Shown here: piece by piece, positions 24,670 through 35,000 of the stretch | How positions within the stretch are numbered: position 1 is the stretch's first letter | Layout of the letters: each line of letters starts with the position of its first letter | DNA from: an uncultured Flavobacteriaceae bacterium | GTDB taxonomy: Bacteria; Bacteroidota; Bacteroidia; Flavobacteriales; Flavobacteriaceae | Reading direction: 5' to 3' | Assembly (NCBI GenBank): GCA_905479625.1 | Contig: CAJQNF010000016.1 | Coordinates: forward strand, 1-45,827 | DNA length: 45,827 bases | Notes under the pieces: model-generated | What the model was told of the DNA's origin: nothing | The model's database searches: none | The model's input: only the letters and a program-made list of their open reading frames with translations | Translations under genes and position numbers: made by a program

Positions 24670-27621
24670 TTAAAAATCTACTGTATCGCAGTGATTGATT
24701 CTATTTTCTTTCTTTTTCGGTTTTTGAGTTGGGCTTCCTTTGCTTTTTTCAGCAAGCATTAGGTTGATGAGTTGGCTTTTTTCTTGTTGAATGCGCTTTC
24801 TCATTTGAGTATCTGTTTCAAGATCAAAGTAAACCTTACCTTCAATTAAGGTTTTTTCGGCCCTGGTATTGATTGACATTGGGTGATCGGTCCACAAGAC
24901 CAAGTCAGCTTCTTTTCCAACTTTTATACTTCCTACCCTGTCATCAATATGTAAGAGTTTAGCGGGATTTAGTGTAACAAATTTCCAAGCATCTTCTTCG
25001 CTGACTCCTCCATATTTTACTGATTTAGCTGCTTCCTGATTCAATCTCCTGCTCATTTCTGCATCATCAGAATTGATGGCTGTCACGATGCCTTGGCTGT
25101 GCATAATTGCGGCATTATAAGGTATGGCATCATTCACTTCATATTTATAGGCCCACCAATCGCTGAAAGTAGAACCTCCAACGCCATGCTGTTTCATTTT
25201 GTCTGCTACTTTATAGCCTTCCAGAATATGCGTAAATGTGTTTATGTTGAAATCGAAGCGATCAGCGACTTTCATCAGCATGTTTATCTCACTTTGTACA
25301 TAGGAGTGACAAGAAATAAAGCGTTCCTTATTGAGTATTTCCGCAAGGACATCCATTTCAATATCTTTTCTGTAAGGCGCTCCGGATTTTTTTACAGCAT
25401 CATATTCTTTAGCTCTTTGAAAATAGTCCTGGTACACCTGTTCAACTCCCATTCTTGTTTGTGGAAACCTGGAAGAATTACTGCTTCTTGACTGCTTTAC
25501 ATTTTCACCTAAGGCAAACTTGATAAATTTCGGCGCTTTTTTATCGATCATATTTGATGGAGTTTCTCCCCATTTCAATTTAATAATAGCAGACCGACCT
25601 CCAATAGGGTTGGCAGAGCCATGAAGTATCTGGGCTTGGGTCACTCCACCTGCTAAATTGCGATAGATATTAATATCTTCATGATCAATAGCGTCTTCCA
25701 TACTTACTTCAGCGGTCGAATTATGCCCTACTTCATTTACCGAAACCGCAGCGATATGTGTATGTTCGTCAATAATCCCTGAAGTTAGGTGTTTGCCGGT
25801 GCCATCAATTTCTATAGCTTTACCGGCTTTAAGGTCCTTACCAATTTTTGAAATTTTACCATCTTTAATAAGTACATCCGTATTTTCTAATATACCTTCA
25901 TTCTCATTGGTCCATACAGTGACATTTTTAAATAATATACTTTGCTGTTCCGGGGCCTTTTCAAAACCATAACCATTGTTCGGAAAATAAACAGGAGACA
26001 GGTAAGGTGTTTTTTTCTCCTTTGTTTTTTCTTTCGGAGCGGCATCAGCTTTTTTTGTGGCAGTCCATGCGATTTTTTGACCACTGGAAAGTATCGCTTC
26101 CCCTTTTATAAGCTCAGGGTTTTCTACCCTTGCGGATAAACGGGTGAATTCTTTGGAATCCTTACTTGTTTTCAGGTTAATACTGAGCCAATTTTCTTTG
26201 AATACCGATTTGTTTGGTAAGGTTTCACTCTCCTTTTTAAGCGTAAATTTAGGCTTGGTTAAAGAATTTGTAATGGATAGATCATAGTTTTTTTGATCAA
26301 GGTTCAAGACGTAATTTCCATCGATATTGTTCAGATCCAGAGCATTTATTGAATATGGTTTTCCCTGTACCCAATTCTCATAGATAATTGTTTTTTTATT
26401 GAAAATGTCACCTGAAGTAATCAGGAAATTGGCCAAAGCGCCTTGTTTTAAATTACCCAATTCATCTTCTTTGTTAAGAATCCCTGCTGGTATGGTAGTT
26501 AAAGCTGCCAAAGCAATCTTTTTGTCAAGGCCATAGGAAATGGCTTTTTGAAGATTTTTTTTGAATTCACTCATTGACTTTAAGCCATGTGTAGAAAGAG
26601 CGAAAGTAATATTACTTTTGGCCATCACACCTGGATTCGTAGGTGCCAGATTCCAATCTTTCATATCGGCCAGGCTAAGGCGTTCCGCCTCGAAAGGATT
26701 TTCAACATCATAGGCTTTAGGGAAGTTTAAAGGAAGAATGTATGTGGCTTTGGTTGATTTGATCTCATCAATCAATTCATATTCATTTCCACCTCCAAAA
26801 ATCACATAATTGATTCCGAAGGCAGCGCCTAAATCATAAGCCCTAAGATCATTTCCTTTGTCACCGGCATAAAATATCTGTGTAAGGCCTTTGTTTTTTT
26901 CAAGAGCTTCCAGTGAAAGATCTCTGGTCAAAGAAGAACCTTTTGAATACCAGGAGGCATCATGATACATTTGTCTGAGCAATGCCATGCTTCCCATCAA
27001 TGAATTAGGATATATTTGTTTGTTGTATTTACTTTTTTTAAATGAAAGATATTGACCAGATTTCGGCATTAAAATTCTTTCATTGTCATTTCCGTGAGCA
27101 TTAAGGGCAACCAATAATCCACTTCCTCTTACAATACCGTCTTGAACATGTGTATTTACTACTCCAAAACCAGCTTTGAGAAGTTCTTTGGCTTTTTCGT
27201 CGTTAAAGTTAAATTGAGCTGTCGCTTCTTTTTCAGGCATGACATGCTCATTCCAATAATATCCTTCTCTTTTGCTGTCATATTGGGGAACACGCGATCT
27301 TTCTGTTGACGCTTTGGGAAGTTTGATACCAAAATCAGAAAACACATCAATAAAAGAGGGATATACACTTTTTCCTTTGAGGTCAATAATCACAGTATTT
27401 TCAGGAATGGTGATACCAGATCCTGAGCCCACAACTTTACCATTATGTATCAAAAGGGTACCTTTTTTGATCACCTGATCAGGCGTGGTGTGAATTTCGG
27501 CATTGATAAAAGCCGTATAATTTTGATTTTCGGATTTTACTCCATCGTTTTTAGGAAAGTACTCCTGTGATGATACAGTCAGAAACTGTAACATAAAAAC
27601 AAAGGCAACTATTTTTTTCAT
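24670..27621 (-). CDS. Exported double-domain amidohydrolase
   Basis: The 983-residue protein has a signal peptide (cleaved near VSSQEYF) and two amidohydrolase-like halves. The first half (about 30-480) has YPSFIDVFSDFG where HxH should be, with Phe94 and Asp96, so its site looks inactive. The second half (about 570-960) has the intact motif IIDEHTHIAAV (His620, His622), a barrel His in SCHSYVQSE, another in THILEGY, and Asp in AINSDDAEMS. It ends with FVTLNPAKLLHIDDRVGSIKVGKEADLVLW. The inferred role is a periplasmic or outer-membrane hydrolase of cyclic amides or peptides (imidazolonepropionase-like group). The substrate is unknown. It has its own promoter. Confidence 0.9.
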   Translation of the reverse strand: MKKIVAFVFMLQFLTVSSQEYFPKNDGVKSENQNYTAFINAEIHTTPDQVIKKGTLLIHNGKVVGSGSGITIPENTVIIDLKGKSVYPSFIDVFSDFGIKLPKASTERSRVPQYDSKREGYYWNEHVMPEKEATAQFNFNDEKAKELLKAGFGVVNTHVQDGIVRGSGLLVALNAHGNDNERILMPKSGQYLSFKKSKYNKQIYPNSLMGSMALLRQMYHDASWYSKGSSLTRDLSLEALEKNKGLTQIFYAGDKGNDLRAYDLGAAFGINYVIFGGGNEYELIDEIKSTKATYILPLNFPKAYDVENPFEAERLSLADMKDWNLAPTNPGVMAKSNITFALSTHGLKSMSEFKKNLQKAISYGLDKKIALAALTTIPAGILNKEDELGNLKQGALANFLITSGDIFNKKTIIYENWVQGKPYSINALDLNNIDGNYVLNLDQKNYDLSITNSLTKPKFTLKKESETLPNKSVFKENWLSINLKTSKDSKEFTRLSARVENPELIKGEAILSSGQKIAWTATKKADAAPKEKTKEKKTPYLSPVYFPNNGYGFEKAPEQQSILFKNVTVWTNENEGILENTDVLIKDGKISKIGKDLKAGKAIEIDGTGKHLTSGIIDEHTHIAAVSVNEVGHNSTAEVSMEDAIDHEDINIYRNLAGGVTQAQILHGSANPIGGRSAIIKLKWGETPSNMIDKKAPKFIKFALGENVKQSRSSNSSRFPQTRMGVEQVYQDYFQRAKEYDAVKKSGAPYRKDIEMDVLAEILNKERFISCHSYVQSEINMLMKVADRFDFNINTFTHILEGYKVADKMKQHGVGGSTFSDWWAYKYEVNDAIPYNAAIMHSQGIVTAINSDDAEMSRRLNQEAAKSVKYGGVSEEDAWKFVTLNPAKLLHIDDRVGSIKVGKEADLVLWTDHPMSINTRAEKTLIEGKVYFDLETDTQMRKRIQQEKSQLINLMLAEKSKGSPTQKPKKKENRINHCDTVDF

Positions 27622-27643
27622 GAGTTTTGGTAATTTTAGGTAT

Positions 27644-27651
27644 CAAATGTA
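27644..27651 (-). promoter_or_regulatory. -7 element of the amidohydrolase pair
   Basis: CAAATGTA on + reads TACATTTG on the minus strand, an exact TAnnTTTG match 22 bases before the ATG at 27621 and directly after the stop of the DUF3810 gene. Confidence 0.6.
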
Positions 27652-28734
27652 TCAATTAAAATCTAATGTATAGGTTTGGTCATATGATATGATAAGACCC
27701 ATGATCTGGTTATAGCTTTCCAAACCATCTTTTTGCTGGTTATATTTTAAGTAATGGTCATAAAAGAATTTGAACAACGGTTCAATCGGATTTTCATATT
27801 GTCTCCAGAATTCATCGGATTCTCTCATGTTTTTAAGCACACCTTTAGGGATCTTTTCAAGATATGATGTAAAAAGTTCAGGGTCATATCTTCTGATATC
27901 GTATAAGGCATATCGTAAAACAAGCAGATGGGCTGCGTATTGAAAATAAGGATCTTTATGATGGGCAGAGGCTAAAAATCCAACAAAATTAGCTTCACTT
28001 TCAGAGGCAATTCCCAATTGATGTGCCACCTCATGGGAACAGGTAAAGGGTAAATTTATTTTAGGGATCAGGTAATCAACCTGGGCTTCACCCGTAAGGG
28101 GATTGAGGTATCCGGAAAAACCCATGTAAGTGAGTGGCAGGCTAAAAAGTGACTTTTTGAGAGAAACTCTTTGGTATGAAAAATCAGGGATATGATCACT
28201 AAGCTGCTCATAACCGTTTTTTGTGAGCTCAAGAATCTTTGTTTTAGAATATGGAACTTTAACGGCTAAAGTGTCGTGCTCGGATAATTGACTTTGCAGT
28301 CGCTTGGTTTTGAAAAGAAATTTAACCGTGATGGCTTCCAGTTGATGAATATCAAAAGTTTCTTGCTTAAGACCAAGTGTTTTGGTCAAGGGACTTCGTG
28401 AATAATTCAAGCCCCAAAACAAATAAAAACAAAAATAAAATACAGAGCATCCGGCAAAAAACTGAAAAATTAAGGAGCGCCTATTTTTAGTTTTGTTGAA
28501 TAGGAGTCGCTTAAGAAATCGAAGTATTAAAAAAATGATCAAGGCATATAGTATATCCCCGACAGAAAATGGAATCCATCCTAATAAGAATCTGGAAGAA
28601 GTTGAAATTAAGGGGTAGATACCGTTAACATAGTATGTATCAATAACAGAAGGGAAATATGATAAAACAGCTACGATTCCAATTTGCAAAAAAAGGAAAA
28701 TGGTTAACAGTATATTTCTTTTTTCTTTATACAT
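27652..28734 (-). CDS. DUF3810 family membrane protein with a HExxH motif
   Basis: The 360-residue protein has about three membrane segments in its first 120 residues and a periplasmic or cytoplasmic domain with CSHEVAHQLGIASESEANFVGFL. HEVAH is an HExxH zinc-protease motif, and a Glu in SESEAN could be the third ligand, as in gluzincin-like proteases. Sequence and layout fit the DUF3810 family, restricted mainly to Bacteroidota and Firmicutes. Protease activity is inferred. The gene has no clear -7 box, although one-base-short matches exist upstream. Confidence 0.88.
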   Translation of the reverse strand: MYKEKRNILLTIFLFLQIGIVAVLSYFPSVIDTYYVNGIYPLISTSSRFLLGWIPFSVGDILYALIIFLILRFLKRLLFNKTKNRRSLIFQFFAGCSVFYFCFYLFWGLNYSRSPLTKTLGLKQETFDIHQLEAITVKFLFKTKRLQSQLSEHDTLAVKVPYSKTKILELTKNGYEQLSDHIPDFSYQRVSLKKSLFSLPLTYMGFSGYLNPLTGEAQVDYLIPKINLPFTCSHEVAHQLGIASESEANFVGFLASAHHKDPYFQYAAHLLVLRYALYDIRRYDPELFTSYLEKIPKGVLKNMRESDEFWRQYENPIEPLFKFFYDHYLKYNQQKDGLESYNQIMGLIISYDQTYTLDFN

Positions 28735-29010
28735 TGCAACTTATTATTCTGAACAAAAGAACAAATTATTAACAACAATTACAATTTAGTTTTGGTAATA
28801 GTCGATTAATAATCCAGGTTCAGAAATTGCTAAAGAATTGCAAATTAATTTATTAAGTATTTCATAATTCTGCGAGGCCGGTGAACGGCACTATAGTCAT
28901 GAAATGGAATATGATTATTCGACCAGACTTTATTAACATAATATTCGATTGTTAACAATATTTGTTAACTTTAATAACACCTTTATATAAGGTTTATATC
29001 CCTAAACATT
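28735..29010. other. Intergenic region between divergent DUF3810 and dnaB genes
   Basis: No gene is visible. It holds several TTAACAA words, a GC-rich hairpin GCCGGTGAACGGC at 28877-28889 followed by the palindrome ACTATAGT, and a perfect 19-base palindrome at 28951-28969. Confidence 0.6.
28951..28969. promoter_or_regulatory. Perfect palindrome upstream of dnaB
   Basis: GTTAACAATATTTGTTAAC has two perfect 8-bp arms around TAT. It lies 42 bases upstream of the dnaB -7 box and is a good operator candidate. Similar TTAACA words occur nearby (28750-28765 and 28932). Confidence 0.5.
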
Positions 29011-29018
29011 TACATTTG
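29011..29018 (+). promoter_or_regulatory. -7 element of dnaB
   Basis: TACATTTG is an exact TAnnTTTG match only four bases before the ATG at 29023. If used, the transcript would start at or next to the start codon. Confidence 0.5.
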
Positions 29019-29022
29019 CCGC

Positions 29023-30543
29023 ATGGATTCAGCGAAGTCATTATCATATAATAAGAAAGGGAAAGGGACCATCATAAGTCTTGAACAGGGTAAAATACCA
29101 CCACAGGCATTAGACCTTGAGGAAGCAGTTCTCGGTGCTATGATGATCGATAAAAAAGGAGTGGATGATGTGATTGATATTATTCATAGTGACGCTTTTT
29201 ACAAACCGGCACACCAGTTTATCTATGATGCCATTTTTAAACTTTTTGAAAATTCTGAACCTATTGACCTGCTTACAGTGTCAAATCAGTTAAAAAAGGA
29301 TGAAAAGCTTGAAGCTGTTGGTGGAGATTTTTATTTGATCAACTTAAGTCAAAAAGTATCTTCAGCGGCACATATTGAATTTCATGCCAGAATTATTCTG
29401 CAAAAATATATACAAAGAAGGTTAATCAGTATCTCCAGTGAGATCATTACAAGTTCGTATGATGAGACTGTTGATGTATTTGATTTACTGGATGAAGCTG
29501 AGACAAAACTTTTTGATATTACCCAAGGTAATTTAAAAAAGAGTTCTGAGGCGGCGCATAATCTGGTCACCCAGGCCCTGAAAAAGATTGAAGAAATTTC
29601 AAATCAGGAAGGGATGAGTGGTGTGCCATCAGGATTTAGCAGACTGGATCAATTAACCTCAGGATGGCAACCTTCAGATTTAGTGATACTTGCAGCAAGA
29701 CCTGGTATGGGTAAAACTGCCTTTGTGATGTCTATGGCAAAGAATATGGCCATTGATTTTGATATGCCGGTAGCGATATTCTCATTAGAAATGTCATCGG
29801 TGCAATTGATCACAAGGATGATTTCCAGTGAAACCGGGATTTCTTCCGAAAAGTTAAGAAAAGGTAATCTAGAGACCTATGAATGGGAGGCTTTGAACGT
29901 TAAAGTAAAAAAATTATCTGATGCTCCAATTTTTATTGATGACACACCGTCTTTATCTGTATTTGACTTAAGAGCAAAAGCAAGAAGACTAGTGTCACAA
30001 CATAATGTGAAATGTGTGATCATTGATTACCTTCAATTGATGACGGCAGGATCCGTTAATAAAGGTGGGGGGAATCGTGAACAAGAGATTTCAACTATAT
30101 CTAGAAACTTAAAAGCTTTGGCCAAAGAATTAAGTGTTCCAGTGATTGCATTATCTCAGCTATCAAGGGCAGTAGAGACCAGGGGTGGGAGTAAACGTCC
30201 GTTGCTTTCTGACCTTAGAGAATCTGGAGCTATTGAGCAGGATGCTGATATTGTATCTTTTATTTACAGACCAGAATACTATGGAGTTACCGAATGGGAT
30301 GATGACGAAAGAACCCCTTGTGATGGTCAGGCAGAATTTATAGTTGCTAAACACCGTAACGGTGGATTGGAAAACATCAGGATGAAGTTTATTGGAAGAC
30401 TGGCTAAATTTGCCAATTTAGATGAAGATTTTGAAACCGAATTTCAATCTTCGATGAATGCTGACCAAATTTCTCCTGGCAATTTTACCAGCGCTAATGA
30501 TGCGTTTGGGAATATGGAAAATAACGATGACGTCCCTTTCTAA
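29023..30543 (+). CDS. dnaB: Replicative DNA helicase DnaB
   Basis: DnaB is the hexameric 5'-3' helicase that unwinds the replication fork. The 506-residue protein has the N-terminal primase-interacting domain (PPQALDLEEAVLGAMMID... FYKPAHQFIYDAI), a linker, and the RecA-like C-terminal domain with Walker A ARPGMGKTAF near residue 227, SLEMSSVQLITRM, Walker B CVIIDYLQLM, and ALSQLSRAVETR and DLRESGAIEQDADIV. The C-terminus is acidic (FGNMENNDDVPF). No intein or extra domain is present. The next gene starts 20 bases downstream, so the two are probably one transcript. Confidence 0.97.
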   Translation: MDSAKSLSYNKKGKGTIISLEQGKIPPQALDLEEAVLGAMMIDKKGVDDVIDIIHSDAFYKPAHQFIYDAIFKLFENSEPIDLLTVSNQLKKDEKLEAVGGDFYLINLSQKVSSAAHIEFHARIILQKYIQRRLISISSEIITSSYDETVDVFDLLDEAETKLFDITQGNLKKSSEAAHNLVTQALKKIEEISNQEGMSGVPSGFSRLDQLTSGWQPSDLVILAARPGMGKTAFVMSMAKNMAIDFDMPVAIFSLEMSSVQLITRMISSETGISSEKLRKGNLETYEWEALNVKVKKLSDAPIFIDDTPSLSVFDLRAKARRLVSQHNVKCVIIDYLQLMTAGSVNKGGGNREQEISTISRNLKALAKELSVPVIALSQLSRAVETRGGSKRPLLSDLRESGAIEQDADIVSFIYRPEYYGVTEWDDDERTPCDGQAEFIVAKHRNGGLENIRMKFIGRLAKFANLDEDFETEFQSSMNADQISPGNFTSANDAFGNMENNDDVPF

Positions 30544-30563
30544 TAAACAGTACACATAAACGC

Positions 30564-31850
30564 ATGTATTTAAGGAAGCTGCTTTACAGAAATCAACTCT
30601 TTTACTGTTTGATTGTATTCTTGTTGATGAATTCAGCTGCTTTTGCTTCTTATCTGCTGATTCCTATGGATGAGGAATCTCAATCTAACCATTTGAAAGC
30701 TTATGGAATTACCTATCAATCATTGTTGAAAGGCAGAAAAGTGCAATGGCTATTGAATTATCGAGGGGGTTCATTCCTTTTGGAAGATCATGAAGACTTT
30801 AGACGAGAATGTACCATAAGAGGAGTTTCTTTTGAGATTGTATCAGAAGCTGAAACACTTAAAATCATAGAATACATTGCAAGCCCTTCACAGAACATGG
30901 AGGCCGTGGTGTTAGAAAAGGCTCCCAAAATAGCTGTATATTCTCCTAAAAGTAAGCAGCCTTGGGACGATGCCGTTACCATGGTACTTCAATATGCAGA
31001 GATTCCCTATGAGGTGGTTTATGATCAGGAAGTTTTGGAAGACAAACTTTTGTTGTATGAATGGCTTCATTTGCATCATGAAGACTTTAGCGGGCAATAC
31101 GGAAAATTTTATGGAGCTTTCAGAAATGCACCATGGTACATAGAAAGCAAGGTGAATGCAGAAAAAAGAGCTGAGGAGATGGGCTATCAAAAAGTGTCTC
31201 AACAAAAATTAGATGTGGCACTAAAGATCAGGGATTATGTTTTTGGCGGAGGTTTTATGTTTGCCATGTGTTCAGCAACAGATAGTTTCGATATCGCTCT
31301 GGCAGCTCAGGGAATAGATATTTGTGAGGTGATGTTTGACGGAGATCCTTCTGAAAGAGGCTATCAGGATAAATTAAATTTTGAAGCGACTTTTGCTTTT
31401 AACAATTTTTTACTCGAAAGAAACCCAGTGGTGTATGAATTTTCAAATCTTGACACCACCAGAAAGAGAAAAGTCCTCAAATCTGAAGATTATTTTGAAT
31501 TGAAGGAATATTCTGCAAAATGGGATATGGTGCCCAGCATGCTTTGCCAAAATCACACCTTACTGGTGAAGGGATTCATGGGGCAGACCACTGCTTTTGA
31601 ATCATCACTGATCAAACCCACCGTGATGGTGATGGGTCAAAATAATGTCAATGGAGAGGCAAGGTATCTTCATGGGGTTAAAGGAAAAGGGATGTTCACT
31701 TTTTTTGGCGGACATGATCCTGAAGATTATCAGCACAGAGTTGGGGACCCCAAAACAGAGCTTGACCTTCATCCTAATTCCCCGGGGTACAGACTGATTC
31801 TAAACAATGTTTTGTTTCCGGCCGCCAAAAAGAAGAAACAAAAAACCTGA
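30564..31850 (+). CDS. Exported protein of the so-called 'asparagine synthetase B' family of flavobacteria
   Basis: The 428-residue protein has an N-terminal hydrophobic stretch (about 12-28) that reads as a signal peptide or anchor. The body includes VYGGGFM-like YVFGGGFMFAMCSATDSFDIALAA and an end with FTFFGGHDPEDYQHRVGDP and NSPGYRLILNNVLFPA, recalling glutamine-amidotransferase-like (class I, ThuA-like) folds. It has no asparagine-synthetase ATP-pyrophosphatase domain (no SGGxDS) and no N-terminal catalytic Cys. The database name 'asparagine synthetase B' used for this family in flavobacteria, as I recall it, is not supported by its sequence. It is co-directional with dnaB. Function unknown. 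Confidence 0.8.
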   Translation: MYLRKLLYRNQLFYCLIVFLLMNSAAFASYLLIPMDEESQSNHLKAYGITYQSLLKGRKVQWLLNYRGGSFLLEDHEDFRRECTIRGVSFEIVSEAETLKIIEYIASPSQNMEAVVLEKAPKIAVYSPKSKQPWDDAVTMVLQYAEIPYEVVYDQEVLEDKLLLYEWLHLHHEDFSGQYGKFYGAFRNAPWYIESKVNAEKRAEEMGYQKVSQQKLDVALKIRDYVFGGGFMFAMCSATDSFDIALAAQGIDICEVMFDGDPSERGYQDKLNFEATFAFNNFLLERNPVVYEFSNLDTTRKRKVLKSEDYFELKEYSAKWDMVPSMLCQNHTLLVKGFMGQTTAFESSLIKPTVMVMGQNNVNGEARYLHGVKGKGMFTFFGGHDPEDYQHRVGDPKTELDLHPNSPGYRLILNNVLFPAAKKKKQKT

Positions 31851-31949
31851 TCAGCGTGGCTTGATCAAAAAGATCAACAAAAGGAAGCCTGCAAAAATGC
31901 CTAAAATTAAATTGATTTTCTAGTTGGACTTCCTCTTAAGTCTCTTCAT
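31851..31949 (-). pseudogene. Possible tiny membrane-peptide frame with an in-frame amber codon
   Basis: On the minus strand a 33-codon frame starts at ATG 31949: MKRLKRKSN, then TAG at 31922-31920, then KINLILGIFAGFLLLIFLIKPR and TGA. Basic start, hydrophobic helix and short basic end look like a small membrane protein. The frame is broken by one stop and begins within the T-run of the purL terminator. The T-rich strand gives hydrophobic codons by composition alone, so chance is a real alternative. Confidence 0.2.
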
Positions 31950-31950
31950 A

Positions 31951-31988
31951 AAAAAAAGCAGCTACTCATAGAGTAACCGCTTTTTTTT
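31951..31988. terminator. Bidirectional terminator between purL and the dnaB unit
   Basis: An A7-GC arm pairs with GC-T8 and the inner TACTC/GAGTA segments close a loop ATA, with a C-A mismatch between. A-runs and T-runs at both ends suit purL (minus) and the + strand unit. Confidence 0.75.
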
Positions 31989-32003
31989 GAAAGTATTGAA
32001 TAC

Positions 32004-35000
32004 TTATTTTTCAATCCATTTTCTTGCATTTACAAAAGCTGTTAACCATGGGCTAACTTCGTCTTTACGACCAGCAGGATAATTCGCCCAGTTCCATTGA
32101 AAGATAGATCTCTCAATGTGTGGCATCATGACCAAGTGTCGGCCATCATCACTAGCCATCATTGCCGTATTGAAATCTGATCCATTAGGATTCGCGGGAT
32201 AGGCCTCATAGCCATATTTTGCGACAATATTGTATTTTGATTCCTCATATGGAAAACTGAATTTACCTTCTCCATGAGATATCCAAACCCCGAGTGTCGA
32301 ACCAGCTAATCCTGAAAGCATCACAGAGTTGTTTTCCTGTATTTTAACAGAAGTGAAACCACTTTCATGTTTAAAAGAATCATTGTGCAGCATTTTCGGC
32401 TTGGCCTTATGATCCGGGTTGATCATCTCAAGTTCTACAAATAGCTGACAGCCATTGCATATACCTACAGATAAGGTGTCATCTCGTTCGAAGAATTTTT
32501 TTAAGGTTTTATTGGCTCTTTCATTGTATAAAAAAGCGCCTGCCCACCCTTTGGCCGATCCTAATACATCCGAATTTGAAAACCCGCCAACAGCACCAAT
32601 GAATTGAATATCTTCTAAAGTTTCACGTCCGCTGATCAAATCGGTCATATGAACGTCTTTTACATCAAACCCTGCAAGGTACATGGCATTGGCCATTTCT
32701 CGCTCGCTGTTTGATCCTTTTTCTCTGATAATCGCGGCTTTCGGTCTTGGTTTTGACACATCAATAACCGGTGTTTTTCCGGAATAATCTTTTGGAAAAT
32801 GATAGGTCAAGGGTTGTTTCTTGTAATTATTGAAGCGTGACTCGGCAAGGTTATTTGCCGTTTGCTCCTTGTCTAAAAGATATGAAGTGGTATACCAGTG
32901 ATCTCTATAGGTTTCTATATCAAAACTTAAATCAAAATTGTTTATGTCAAGACTACCTGAATTAACGGCGGTTCCTATTTGATGAAAACTGATATCATTT
33001 GATGTCAGGATGTCACTCACTTCTGCAGCTTTTACAGTTTGAATGATGATGCCACTTTTTTCTGAGAACAATATTCTCATCGGATCTTTTTCATCGAATC
33101 CATCCAAGTGAATACTTGCTCCCAGGTCATTCTCAGCAAAACACATTTCCAAAAGCGTCGTGAGCATGCCTCCCGCAGAAATGTCATGACCAGCCAGTAA
33201 AAGATCTTTATTGATCAATTCCTGAACTGTGTTGAAACATTTCTTAAAATAAGTAGCGTTGTTTATTGAGGGCGTTTTTGAGCCAATTCCGTTTTTTACT
33301 TGAGCAAAACTAGACCCACCTAAATGAAACTCATCTTCTGAAAAATCTATATAAAAAATCTGGTTATCATCCACCGCCTGAAATACGGGTTCTACAACCT
33401 TATTGATGTCTGAACATTCACCTGTCGCCGAGATGATAACGGTACCGGGCGCAATCACTTCTTCATCTGCATATTTTTGCTTCATAGAAAGTGAATCCTT
33501 ACCTGTAGGAACGTTAATGCCTAAGGCGATAGAAAATTCTGATACCGCTTCCACGGCATTATATAACCTGGCGTCTTCACCTTCATTTCTACAAGGCCAC
33601 ATCCAGTTGGCAGAAAGGGAAACAGATTGAAGTCCATCCTTTAGGGGTGCCCAGATGATATTTGTTAAAGCTTCTGCAATCGCGTTTTTTGAACCAGCTC
33701 TTTCATCAATTAAAGCACTTGCCACGGCATGTCCAATGGAAGTCGCAATACCGCTTTTTCCTTGGAAATCCAGGGCCATTACACCTGCGTCATTCAATGG
33801 TAATTGAAGGGCTCCTGCGCATTGTTGCTTGGCTACTTTACCTCCTACACATCTGTCAACCTTATTGGTAAGCCAGTCTTTACAGGCTACAGATTCCAGT
33901 TGTAACAGGTTTTTAGTGTCTTGATATATTTCATCCGCACTATAGGCAATTGATTCATATTTCCTATCAAGTGTTTTGTCATTCATAATGGTTTGAGGAG
34001 AACTGCCAAACATGTCTGCCAAGTCAAAATCCATAGGCTTTTCACCCGTTTTTTCTGAAGCAAAAGTGAACCGGAAATCATCAGTTACTTGCCCGACATC
34101 ATAAATTGGGGATCGTTCCCTGTCAGCTATTCTATGTAAATAATCAAGATCTTTTTCATGAATAACCAAGCCCATTCTTTCCTGTGATTCGTTCCCTACG
34201 ATCTCTTTAGAAGACAAGGTTTTATCTCCAACAGGCAAAGCATCAATATTGATAAGACCGCCGGTTTCTTCTACAAGTTCAGACAAACAGTTCAGATGTC
34301 CTCCTGCTCCGTGATCATGTATTGAGATGATCTTATTTTCGTCACCTTCAACCATTCCCCTGATGGTATTGGCTACCCTTTTTTGCATTTCCGGATTTGA
34401 TCTTTGAACGGCATTAAGGGTAATTGCTGTATTAAATTCTCCGGTATCGGCTGAGGATACAGCTGCACCACCCATACCAATTCTGTAATTGTCACCGCCG
34501 AGAATAATGATACTATCTCCTTTTACGGGTTTTTCTTTAAGGCTATCTTTTGCTTTTCCATAACCTATACCACCGGCCATCATGATTACTTTATCAAAGC
34601 CTAATTTTCTGTTATGCTCTTCGTGCTCAAATGTGAAAAGAGAACCAGATATCAAGGGCTGACCAAATTTATTTCCAAAATCTGACGCTCCATTGGAGGC
34701 CTTGATCAATAAATCTATTGGCGTCTGGTAGAGCCATTTTCTTTCAGGCATATTTTCCCAAACCCTGTTTTTTGTAAGCCTGGAATAGGGAGTCATGTAT
34801 ACGGCAGTTCCTGCTAAGGGCAATGAACCTTTACCGCCTGCCAGCCTGTCTCTGATCTCTCCTCCGGATCCGGTTGCAGCACCGTTAAAGGGCTCAACTG
34901 TTGTTGGAAAATTATGGGTTTCTGCTTTTAAGGAAATAACTGATTTCACCTTTTTATTCTGGTAATAGTCTGGCTTGTCAGCTGATTTAGGAGCAAATTG

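Noticed and set aside
28871-28900. GC-rich hairpin as a possible tRNA or riboswitch fragment
   Set aside because: Only one 4-bp stem with a 5-base loop; no T-loop, anticodon arm or known aptamer core.
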